Position numbers and translations under genes: made by a program | In this document: positions 48,874 to 56,959 of the stretch, one piece after another | Layout: the number at the start of each line of letters is the position of its first letter | Numbering within the stretch: position 1 is the stretch's first letter | Notes under the pieces: model-generated | Told to the model about the DNA's origin: nothing | The model's input: the letters and a program-made list of their open reading frames with translations, nothing else | Database searches by the model: none | Assembly (NCBI GenBank): GCA_938091335.1 | Contig: CALLJG010000008.1 | Location: forward strand, 29,609-93,608 | Reading direction: 5' to 3' | DNA from: an uncultured Thermodesulfobacterium sp. | GTDB taxonomy: Bacteria; Desulfobacterota; Thermodesulfobacteria; Thermodesulfobacteriales; Thermodesulfobacteriaceae | DNA length: 64,000 nucleotides

Positions 48874-49533
48874 TCAAATCACATCAATCTGAGATAAAAT
48901 TACATCAGGAATTGAGCTTAAAGCAATTCCTAAAGCTGAGATAAGGTGAGATCTTTTATTCTTATTTACTTTAGCAATTTGCTCAAATTTTGTAGCAAGT
49001 TTTTCGTGATAGGGATTAACTATACTTTTCCAAGATCGTGGTTTTACAAGTTTTATTTTTAATCCCTTAGCTCTAAGGTACCCAGATAGGTAACCTATAA
49101 AGTTTTGCATTTTTGCTACGGTATACCAACTGGCTATGCGAATATTGTAGTTATTAGCTTTTTCTTTGCTTAGGTTAAAGAACAAAAAGTCTTCTATCGT
49201 AACTAAAGAAGGAGAGACATTATTAGTAATGTCTGCATAAAGTTTCTCAGAAAAAGTGAAATAAACATCTTGTTCCAATGTTTTGTTTTTATATTTTTTC
49301 ACATTATACACTTCAGCAAAATTAATTGAAAATTTTTTAAGAAAATACTCATCTGAAAAAATATAAGACATAATTTTTTTCTTCTTTTCAGGTGTCAATA
49401 TTTTTGATAAACGCTTTTTACATACATCAAAAAATAAAGAAGTGAAAAAATCATTGGTAAAAAAACAATCAATAATCACCAGAGCAAGAGAAAAATTTAT
49501 TCCTGTATCTATTCCAGCTATAATATATCTCAT
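48874..49533 (-). CDS. possible RNase H-fold (RuvC/poxvirus-resolvase-like) nuclease
   Basis: AGIDTGINFSLALVIID, SLVTIEDFLFF, KRSHLISALGIAL spacing resembles RuvC, but the C-terminal acidic residues are not conserved. Confidence 0.45.
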   Translation of the reverse strand: MRYIIAGIDTGINFSLALVIIDCFFTNDFFTSLFFDVCKKRLSKILTPEKKKKIMSYIFSDEYFLKKFSINFAEVYNVKKYKNKTLEQDVYFTFSEKLYADITNNVSPSLVTIEDFLFFNLSKEKANNYNIRIASWYTVAKMQNFIGYLSGYLRAKGLKIKLVKPRSWKSIVNPYHEKLATKFEQIAKVNKNKRSHLISALGIALSSIPDVILSQIDVI

Positions 49534-49631
49534 CTCATTTATAATTTTAAAAAAGTTTCTTTCTTAATTCTTTGTTTTATATCAAAGAAGGTGTAAAATA
49601 GTGAAAAAATTTTTTACAAAAAGGGGAAGAG

Positions 49632-50309
49632 ATGATAACACCTCGAAACAAACTTGGGGTTTATTTAAGAGAGCTAAGATTTACAAAGGGAAATAGAATT
49701 ACACAAGTAGATCTTGCAAAAAAGTTAGGAATAAGTACCAGAATGTATTTACTTTATGAAGGTGGAAAATGTATACCAAATACTGGTTTACTGAAAAAAA
49801 TAGCTGAATTTTATGCAAGTAGTGATGAAGAAAAAGAAGAAATTGAAAATAAGCTGCTAGAATTATACAAAGCGGAAAAAGAAAAGAAGAAAGAAAAAAG
49901 AGAAAAACAAATTGAAAGCAAAGACCTTGAAGAAGAGATATCAAACATTTTGATTACGGTTACAAGGATAATCATGCATGATATGAAACAAAAGAAAATA
50001 GACACCAGAATACTAGCTGAGCTAGCGGGTATTCATTATGAGAGGATGAACAAAATACTTTTATGTGAACAAATGCCTGAGATTCAAGAACTTGAAAAAA
50101 TAGCACATGCCTTAGGAAAATCTCCTGAACGTTATATTGCTCCTTTTATTCCAGTAAAAACAGAATACTTTTATTATCTTGCAAAAGATTCAAAGGCAAA
50201 AAAGATACTTTCCATGTATTATCAGATAGAGGACAAGGATAGAGAAAAAGTTTTCAATGCACTTCTAGCTCTAATTAACGCTTACTTGGAGCAAGGGCAG
50301 ACTTTTTAA
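49632..50309 (+). CDS. XRE-family regulator with a second HTH-like region
   Basis: LGVYLRELRFTKGNRITQVDLAKKLGISTRMYLLYEGGKCIPN; second DTRILAELAGIHYERMNKILLCEQMPEIQELEKIAHALGKSPE. Confidence 0.88.
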   Translation: MITPRNKLGVYLRELRFTKGNRITQVDLAKKLGISTRMYLLYEGGKCIPNTGLLKKIAEFYASSDEEKEEIENKLLELYKAEKEKKKEKREKQIESKDLEEEISNILITVTRIIMHDMKQKKIDTRILAELAGIHYERMNKILLCEQMPEIQELEKIAHALGKSPERYIAPFIPVKTEYFYYLAKDSKAKKILSMYYQIEDKDREKVFNALLALINAYLEQGQTF

Positions 50310-50348
50310 ACTAACAAAGTTATACTTTGTAATGCCTATGTTTTTACA

Positions 50349-50951
50349 ATGAGTATAGAAAAAATAGGTGAAACTCTATTTAATAACTCTTTAGAAGATT
50401 TCAAAGAATACATAAAAAAAATCTTTTCCAATTATAAAAAACAAGTATGGAAAGGTGTTTTAATAGCTAGAAAAGTCAGGAAAATATTAGGAAATCGTAT
50501 AATAAGTAGCTACCCTATTGATTTAGACGTATACCTCAAGAAAGCCAAGGCTGAAGTAATTTATTTGGACATAATAAATTCTGGATATACCATAAACATC
50601 CCACAGTTTTATAAAGATTTCTTTTCGGAAACAGAATATTTAATCTGTGTAAATAGAAATGAACCCAAAACAAGAAACAGGTTTGTTATAGCACATGAAT
50701 TAGGGCACATTTTTTTAAAACATTTAAACCCTACAAATAAATTTTATATAAACACAGCCAAATGGAAATACGAAATAGAAGCTAATAGCTTCGCTGGTGA
50801 AACTCTAGTACCAACCTCTGTGCTAAAGAATTTGATTTATACAAAGAAAGTAACATCTATAGAACATCTATCTCAACTATTCGAAGTCTCAATTTATGTA
50901 GTTTACTACCAAGTAATCTTGGCAAATCTCGAATCTGACGTGAAACTATAA
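50349..50951 (+). CDS. ImmA/IrrE-family metallopeptidase
   Basis: NRFVIAHELGHIFLKHL with downstream EIEANSFAGETLVP. Confidence 0.92.
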   Translation: MSIEKIGETLFNNSLEDFKEYIKKIFSNYKKQVWKGVLIARKVRKILGNRIISSYPIDLDVYLKKAKAEVIYLDIINSGYTINIPQFYKDFFSETEYLICVNRNEPKTRNRFVIAHELGHIFLKHLNPTNKFYINTAKWKYEIEANSFAGETLVPTSVLKNLIYTKKVTSIEHLSQLFEVSIYVVYYQVILANLESDVKL

Positions 50952-50984
50952 ATTATACCTAGCCAAAAATGTACCATTATACCT

Positions 50985-51175
50985 CTCCAAAATCTTACTT
51001 CCAACTTTGGAAGTAAGATTTTTAAAGGGGGATACTCCAAAATGTTATCTCGTAGTTACGAGATAACATTTTTAAAGGGGGGTATTTCAAAATGTTATCT
51101 CTTAGTTACGAGATAAGATTTTTAAGGGGGAGTACTCCAAAATCTTATCTCTTAGTTGCGAGATAAGATTTTTAC
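50985..51175. repeat. four-copy 50-bp-phase tandem palindrome array
   Basis: Units at 50991, 51041, 51091, 51141: AAAATNTTATCTCNTAGTTNCGAGATAANATTTTTAAAGGGGGNTACTCC (unit 1 arm differs but pairs with itself). Confidence 0.95.
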
Positions 51176-51303
51176 ATATTCTTGTTTACATATATAATCT
51201 TGAGGTTTATCGAAACGACATTTAAGGTCGATATTATTAATATCATATTTTTGTATCTTCAAAAAAAAAAGAATAATGGTCTACTACATATGAAAATTAC
51301 TTA

Positions 51304-51332
51304 TTGACAAAAAACTTATTGTGTAATATGAT
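51304..51332 (+). promoter_or_regulatory. near-consensus sigma70-type promoter
   Basis: TTGACA (51304-51309) - 17 nt - TATGAT (51327-51332) with an upstream A-tract. Confidence 0.8.
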
Positions 51333-51413
51333 TCGTTTAAGATTTTTCAAAAAAAGTCAGGTACTCAAAACGAAATCTAAAAAATCTAAAAATAATATAA
51401 ATAGGAGGAAAAA

Positions 51414-52094
51414 ATGGTTAGGTTAAAAAAGGACATAGATAATAGTCAGGATCTGGATTTAGATCTTTTTGAGAACTTTGGGAAGGAAAATATTATTCAA
51501 AAACTAGTTGAAAAATATTTCAGAGAGTTCAAGTTGAGTGGTAAACTTGAAAAGATTATAAACTACAACTTTCCTGTTATAGATGAAGAAGATGTAAAAC
51601 AAGAAATTTCATGCGAAGTAATTAAAGCTATAAAAAATTTAGATCCTAAAAAACGTAAAATCCAAAATCCTTCACATCTTGCAAATATTCTTAGAAAATC
51701 AGTTATGCAAGTTTTTACAAATTACATAAACATGGGAGCAAATAGGATCGAAAGATATATTAAGAGTTCAGATGGAGGTTATAAGCTTAGTGAAAAAGAG
51801 TTTTATTTAAGCACTAAAAACTCAAAAAGACATAGGTTACCTAGCGTTTCATATAGAAAAGAGGTTTATTTAGAAGATTTACTTAATAACAATGGAAACC
51901 AAAAAGATTCTAAGTATCTAGTTGATCCAGAAGAGTGCGATTACTATGATATGAGCAGCTCTCTTTTTGATTCATTAGTTTATGATTTTGATGAAGAATC
52001 TATAGAAAACTCTTCAACAAAGAGGTCTATAATCAACGAAATTGATTCAATTCTAAAAAATTTTAACAAAACGGAGGTGAAACATGTATCCTAG
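51414..52094 (+). CDS. hypothetical protein, possibly sigma-region-2-like
   Basis: IDEEDVKQEISCEVIKAIKNLDPKKRKIQNPSHLANILRKSVMQVFTNYIN resembles sigma70 region 2; no region 4 recognised; SD AGGAGG. Confidence 0.65.
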   Translation: MVRLKKDIDNSQDLDLDLFENFGKENIIQKLVEKYFREFKLSGKLEKIINYNFPVIDEEDVKQEISCEVIKAIKNLDPKKRKIQNPSHLANILRKSVMQVFTNYINMGANRIERYIKSSDGGYKLSEKEFYLSTKNSKRHRLPSVSYRKEVYLEDLLNNNGNQKDSKYLVDPEECDYYDMSSSLFDSLVYDFDEESIENSSTKRSIINEIDSILKNFNKTEVKHVS

Positions 52095-52644
52095 GTTTTA
52101 TTTAAGCCCTAAAGAACTTAAGTTGTTTTTAGATGAAGAAACACTAAACAAACATTACAAAGAATACATAAAAAAGAAGGAAGACATTCCTATTTATGAA
52201 GTATTATCAGAACATATAGATTTAATTCTCAAAAAAAGAGCACTCATTAGAGAAATAGTAAGAGAAAACTGGCATTATGCTTCAATTAGTTTTAATCCCA
52301 ATACAAATACAAGATATCTTCATCGCACAGCCTGGAGATTAAAAAGACAAGTCCATTATCATCTAGCTCTGGCTGAACTTTTCTCAAGAGAAGTAAGAGA
52401 AATAGAAACTTTCTTAAAGATAAAAAGGGAGGTTGAGAAAAGACTAAACATAAAAAAGAGTACTCCTGAACTTTACAAACTAATTTATGAAACCATTTTA
52501 GAATATGTAGAAGAAATAAACTTCTCTGATATAAGTAACGCAAATACACTTACCAAACCAGACGAACAAAGTCGCAATGAAACTTCTCAGGAAGAAAATG
52601 TGAAGGAGGGGGAAGAGGTATGGAAAGAAAGAGTACAAACTTAG
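52084..52644 (+). CDS. hypothetical protein
   Basis: 186 aa; overlaps both neighbouring genes (translational coupling). Confidence 0.7.
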   Translation: MYPRFYLSPKELKLFLDEETLNKHYKEYIKKKEDIPIYEVLSEHIDLILKKRALIREIVRENWHYASISFNPNTNTRYLHRTAWRLKRQVHYHLALAELFSREVREIETFLKIKREVEKRLNIKKSTPELYKLIYETILEYVEEINFSDISNANTLTKPDEQSRNETSQEENVKEGEEVWKERVQT

Positions 52645-54062
52645 TTTTTGCTGATAAACTCTTTTTTATTAATACAGAAGACATAGTCGTAGATGATGGT
52701 TATTTTGAGAGTCTACCTGAGGAAGAATATAAAAAGCTAAAAGATAGTATTCTTAATTTGGGACTGATTTATCCCCTTGTTCTTCAAAAGATTGGAAAGA
52801 AATATCGCTTGATTGACGGAAGAAACAGACTAAGAGTTCTCCTAGAGCTTGGTGTAGACATTGTTCCAGCTCTTTTGATAAATGAGGAAGCTATAAAGGA
52901 ATTAGATCCTGAGCAACAAGACAATTTTGGAACTCTGGTACAGATGGATATTGAACTATACAGAAGGCATCTTGAGAACAATGTTAGGAAGCTGAAAGAT
53001 GAGGAAAGGAACCATTATTTTAAATATCTAAAGAGGCATCTAATTCAAAAAACTTACTCAATTTTAAAACTAAATGAAAGTCAAAATCCTTCTATCCAGC
53101 AAAATTTAACAGCAAAACACTTAACTGAGGTAATAGGTTTTTATTCAAACCTAAAAAAAGCAAGTAGTTTAGACTTAAATTTTCAATTAGCTAAAAGGCT
53201 TATTGACACTTCTATTAATTCTTCTATAAACCAAACTCACAGCAATAATGTTGAAGAGTTAAAAAGGCAAATAAAACAAGAATTAAGACAGATTTACGAA
53301 TTAGATCTTGAGGCTAAAACGCAAGAGCTACAGGAGAAGGAAAAAGAATTAATGTACTTAAAAGAACAGCTTAAGCAATATGAAAAGCAATATAATCAAT
53401 TAGACAAAGAATACCAGCACTTAATAAAAAAAGGCAAAAATTTAAAAGAAAAGATTGAAGAAAGGCTAAAACAAGAGTATGAAAACAAAATAGCTAAACT
53501 TGAAAGCGAATTAAGAAAAATAAAGGCTACAAAAGTACTAGAATATGGTGAAACATTTAAAGAAGTACTAGAAGAGTATAAAGAAAAATTCAAAAAAGAG
53601 CAAGAAGATTTGGAAAAAGAAAAAGCAGAAATTGAAGCTAGATATAGACAAAGGTTAGAGGAATTTAAAAAACAAGTAGAGACTGAAAAAAACAAATACG
53701 AAGCAATAAGAGTAGAACTAGAAAAAGAGAAAAGCAATTTAGCAATACTAACTGCTGAAAAAAACAGACTCACTGAGAAGGTTAACAGTTTACTTAGTAT
53801 TCTAAGCAAAGCTACTTCTTTTGACTCCTTAGAAAGTATTGTAGACACTCTTAGAAAAAATCTTGACACATTGTTGCAAATAATAATTAATAACAAGCCA
53901 ATTAGTAATGACTTGCGAATTACCAAATTTAAAAACATTTGGAATGACACAGTGATTTATTTCAAAGAAGTTGATTCTGTCATTCAGAATTGGATAAAAG
54001 AACAGGAGAGCTTTTTACAAAGCCAAAGTGAGCAAAATCTTGATACTGTTGTTAATTCTTAA
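52620..54062 (+). CDS. ParB-domain protein with long coiled coil
   Basis: SLPEEEYKKLKDSILNLGLIYPLVLQKIGKKYRLIDGRNRLRVLLELGVDIVPALLI plus ~150-aa heptad-rich coiled coil. Confidence 0.88.
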   Translation: MERKSTNLVFADKLFFINTEDIVVDDGYFESLPEEEYKKLKDSILNLGLIYPLVLQKIGKKYRLIDGRNRLRVLLELGVDIVPALLINEEAIKELDPEQQDNFGTLVQMDIELYRRHLENNVRKLKDEERNHYFKYLKRHLIQKTYSILKLNESQNPSIQQNLTAKHLTEVIGFYSNLKKASSLDLNFQLAKRLIDTSINSSINQTHSNNVEELKRQIKQELRQIYELDLEAKTQELQEKEKELMYLKEQLKQYEKQYNQLDKEYQHLIKKGKNLKEKIEERLKQEYENKIAKLESELRKIKATKVLEYGETFKEVLEEYKEKFKKEQEDLEKEKAEIEARYRQRLEEFKKQVETEKNKYEAIRVELEKEKSNLAILTAEKNRLTEKVNSLLSILSKATSFDSLESIVDTLRKNLDTLLQIIINNKPISNDLRITKFKNIWNDTVIYFKEVDSVIQNWIKEQESFLQSQSEQNLDTVVNS

Positions 54063-54071
54063 ATGCAAATC

Positions 54072-55970
54072 TTATTGTTTATTATCTCTTTCGTAATGAA
54101 TTTCTAGCTCTGCATTATCGTCCTTTAGAATTTTTTTCAAAGATTTCTGAGTATTTTGCAGACAAAGTACTATTGTTCCTTCTCTTGCTCTTGTTGTAAC
54201 TGTATGCCATTTTTTTAAAAAATCTTTTTTGTGTATGATATGTGTATCTGGTAAAATAACCACACAAAAATCACATTCTGAGCCTTGGACAGTATAGTAT
54301 TCGAGAGCATAAGCTAAGGCTATTGCATCTTTTTTAATTCTAACTTCTTCATCCACATCTTTATTTTTTATACAAATTGAAACCTCATTTTCTCCTATTA
54401 TATCGCTGATATAACCTATATCTCCTCTTGCTGCTATTATTTGTCCTAAACTATCTCTTATGTTTTTAACTACTATAACTTTATCTCCTATGCTAAGGTC
54501 TTCCTCTTTGTTTAAGACCTGTTTAGCTAATGTGTTTAGTTCTTTTGTACCAAGAGGCAAATCATGGTAAGCTGTTGCTATCATCCAGGAATAACCCCTT
54601 TTTTCAAGTTCCCTCAACAAGAATTCTAACTTATTTCTAAGCTGGTTCTCGGTTTTAAATACATACACAAAAATTTCTCGTTTTTTATATCTATAAACTT
54701 TTTCCAACTTTACCACTGCTCCTACCTTGCTAAGAAGAGGTAACACAATAGTTGAAAAAACTTCAACTCCTTCAGGTGGAGGATTTTGTTTTAGATCCCC
54801 TAATAAAACAATTTTGCTCTCTTCTTTTGTTTTTCTAAGTAAACTGATTAATCCTGAAAACCTTAACACATCAAGAGTTGATGCCTCATCAATAAAAAGA
54901 CAATCTACTCCTTTCAAAAGCTTTGGATTACTGAAGATTTTTTGAATAGTAATTCCGTCATAGAAATTTCTTGAAGCTTTTCCTGCCAATGCACAGGATA
55001 CAGTATTTCTAAATTCAGCTTTTAGACACTCACTAAGTTTTTTTGCTAATGTTGTTTTTCCAACTCCACCAGTTCCAATTATTGCTATTATTCTCTTTTC
55101 TCTAAGCAAGTTATACACAGCACTCAAATTAACTTCTTTCAATACAGGTACATTTTTCATTTCACACACTTTGCCTTTAACAAAAAAGTTTTTTACGTAT
55201 TCATTGATGTTACAGCTTATGCCTAAAGACTTACAGATAAAAAGAATTATGGCTTTTACTCTAAACCAAAAAGGTATTGTGGTGTAATAACGTTTTTTTT
55301 CAATTTTAAAGGGCACAAAATTTGTTTCTAGGATCTTTTGAAAATCTGGAATGTTCCTTACAACCAAAAATAAAGATGAGATTTTAGCTAATATTTCTTT
55401 TAGGCTTAAGTATAGTTTTCTTTTCTCTTTATATTCTTCTTCAATGAGATAAGAGACACAGGGTACTATAGCATTTGTTGGAAGTACTGAACTGTTTGAT
55501 AAAAGTTTATATATGGACAAGGCAACAGGAAAAGAAACCTTTTGTTTCTTGGCTAAATCAAAAACCAAGGCTGGACTTAGTATTAACTGAGATATATTAT
55601 TCTCATTCAAAAAAGAATCTAGTTTTGCTGCTGAAAGGATTTTTTTGACTCTTTCTTTTGCTTCTTCCTGAGTTAAAGAGGTTCTATCTAAATGCTCTAG
55701 CTGAGTATCATGAAACTGAAGTGTTGTTGCTTTAATGTAGTTTCTAAACTTACCACCATACCAATTTATTCTATGTCCATGAGCTGTAATACCCAAACCA
55801 GCAAGATAAGACAATCGCTCATAATCGGTTAAGTTCTTAAGATTTGGAAATTTCTTTTGTAAAAGGTAAGATGGAACAAAAATCTTTCTTCCTGAATGTA
55901 AAATAAAAACCAAACCGTCTTTGTACCTTTTTACATTGATTATAGTGCCTGACCTTTTACTTAACTTCAT
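54072..55970 (-). CDS. RecD-like SF1B helicase
   Basis: Walker A IAIIGTGGVGKTTLAKKL; LFIDEASTLD; LLGDLKQNPPP; EYYTVQGSECDFCVVILP; TVTTRAREGTIVLCL. Confidence 0.9.
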   Translation of the reverse strand: MKLSKRSGTIINVKRYKDGLVFILHSGRKIFVPSYLLQKKFPNLKNLTDYERLSYLAGLGITAHGHRINWYGGKFRNYIKATTLQFHDTQLEHLDRTSLTQEEAKERVKKILSAAKLDSFLNENNISQLILSPALVFDLAKKQKVSFPVALSIYKLLSNSSVLPTNAIVPCVSYLIEEEYKEKRKLYLSLKEILAKISSLFLVVRNIPDFQKILETNFVPFKIEKKRYYTTIPFWFRVKAIILFICKSLGISCNINEYVKNFFVKGKVCEMKNVPVLKEVNLSAVYNLLREKRIIAIIGTGGVGKTTLAKKLSECLKAEFRNTVSCALAGKASRNFYDGITIQKIFSNPKLLKGVDCLFIDEASTLDVLRFSGLISLLRKTKEESKIVLLGDLKQNPPPEGVEVFSTIVLPLLSKVGAVVKLEKVYRYKKREIFVYVFKTENQLRNKLEFLLRELEKRGYSWMIATAYHDLPLGTKELNTLAKQVLNKEEDLSIGDKVIVVKNIRDSLGQIIAARGDIGYISDIIGENEVSICIKNKDVDEEVRIKKDAIALAYALEYYTVQGSECDFCVVILPDTHIIHKKDFLKKWHTVTTRAREGTIVLCLQNTQKSLKKILKDDNAELEIHYERDNKQ

Positions 55971-56053
55971 ATTTTCCCTCTCCAGTTTTTTACCCTCTTT
56001 TTAAGGTATCTGTTTATAAATTTAGATAGACTAAAATTCTAAAAAAAGAGAGT

Positions 56054-56140
56054 CCAACTTTTTTGAAATAAAGAACTATCTCTTTTTCTAATCTAAATAT
56101 ATTTAGAATCTAAATATATAAAAAGAAACAAAAAAGTTGG
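56054..56140. promoter_or_regulatory. nested inverted repeats between the divergent helicase and NusA-like genes
   Basis: Outer arms CCAACTTTTTTG (56054-56065) / CAAAAAAGTTGG (56129-56140); inner 16-bp palindrome TCTAAATATATTTAGA (56092-56107); another half site TCTAAATATAT at 56109. Confidence 0.85.
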
Positions 56141-56150
56141 AGAAAGGGGC

Positions 56151-56930
56151 ATGATTAAGGGTGAGACTTATATTTTTAAAGTTGAGAAAGCAGAGCCTGA
56201 CAAAGATTTTTATCTTTTAAGTTTGTATGAGGTGGAGAAGGGAAGGTATCCTTTATATTTTCTTCTTGAGAAGTTTCATTCTATAAAAGAGCACAAACCT
56301 GGAGATATTATCCTGGCGGCTTATTTAGGTGAGTTTATAGGAAAGTATCCTAAAGTAAGTCAAAAAGTTCCTTCTCATATAATAAACGTACTCAAATTAA
56401 CTATTCCTGAAGAAATTAGAAAACGATATGGCATATTTTTTAGTCGAGCAGCGGCACTGAGAAAATCACATATATCTAAAGTAGGTGTTTGGGGAGAAGC
56501 TGGGTTGTTAAGTGTTTCCCAGATAGTTGAAATTCTTAAACCTTATCTTCCTGACTTAAAAAAACATGTACCTATACCTTTTTTCATTCCAGCTGGGGTA
56601 AATGATATTCCTGAAAAAGAAAAATCTTTACCTCTAAGTTTTGTTATCAACGCACTTTTACCTTCTCCAATAGAGAATATTGTTGACTATTTATATGAAC
56701 CACATTTGAACAAAATAACCATATATTTAAAAGAGCAAGACATGCCTAGGTTTTTGTGGAAAGACTATGTAAACATAAAACTTGCAGCAAAGCTTACAAA
56801 GCTAGCCTATGTTGTTGTTAATGTAGAAAGCAACAAAGAGATAGTTGTAGACCCATACGGAGTAGCATCAAATATAAAAGAAAGTTACAATCCGATAATT
56901 GAGGCAAATACACACTTATTATACAAATAA
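56151..56930 (+). CDS. divergent NusA-like protein (S1 + two degenerate KH-like regions, no N-terminal RNAP-binding domain)
   Basis: VSQKVPSHIINVLKLTIPEEIRKRYGIFFSRAAALRKSHISKVGVW and LSFVINALLPSPIENIV...ITIYLKEQDMPRFLWKDYVNIKLAAKLTKLAYVVVN follow NusA core order and spacing. Confidence 0.65.
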   Translation: MIKGETYIFKVEKAEPDKDFYLLSLYEVEKGRYPLYFLLEKFHSIKEHKPGDIILAAYLGEFIGKYPKVSQKVPSHIINVLKLTIPEEIRKRYGIFFSRAAALRKSHISKVGVWGEAGLLSVSQIVEILKPYLPDLKKHVPIPFFIPAGVNDIPEKEKSLPLSFVINALLPSPIENIVDYLYEPHLNKITIYLKEQDMPRFLWKDYVNIKLAAKLTKLAYVVVNVESNKEIVVDPYGVASNIKESYNPIIEANTHLLYK

Positions 56931-56959
56931 TCAAAGTTTGCAAATAGGAGGTAAAAAAA

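Noticed and set aside
49699-50005. Minus-strand ORFs within the XRE gene
   Set aside because: Phe/Leu/Ser-rich antisense shadows of Lys/Glu-rich coding sequence.
50985-51175. CRISPR array
   Set aside because: The exact 50-bp units repeat throughout, with no unique spacers, and each unit is itself a long palindrome; no cas1/cas2 nearby.
50985-51175. Type III toxin-antitoxin repeat RNA (ToxI-like)
   Set aside because: No ToxN-like endoribonuclease recognised in the adjacent ORFs.
52084-52110. Programmed frameshift joining the sigma-like ORF to the next ORF
   Set aside because: No clear slippery heptamer or stimulatory structure; an ordinary overlapping start with GGAGGTG SD explains the arrangement.
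53396-53950. 184-aa minus-strand ORF over the coiled coil
   Set aside because: Ser/Leu/Phe-rich antisense of Lys/Glu heptads, typical of spurious ORFs.
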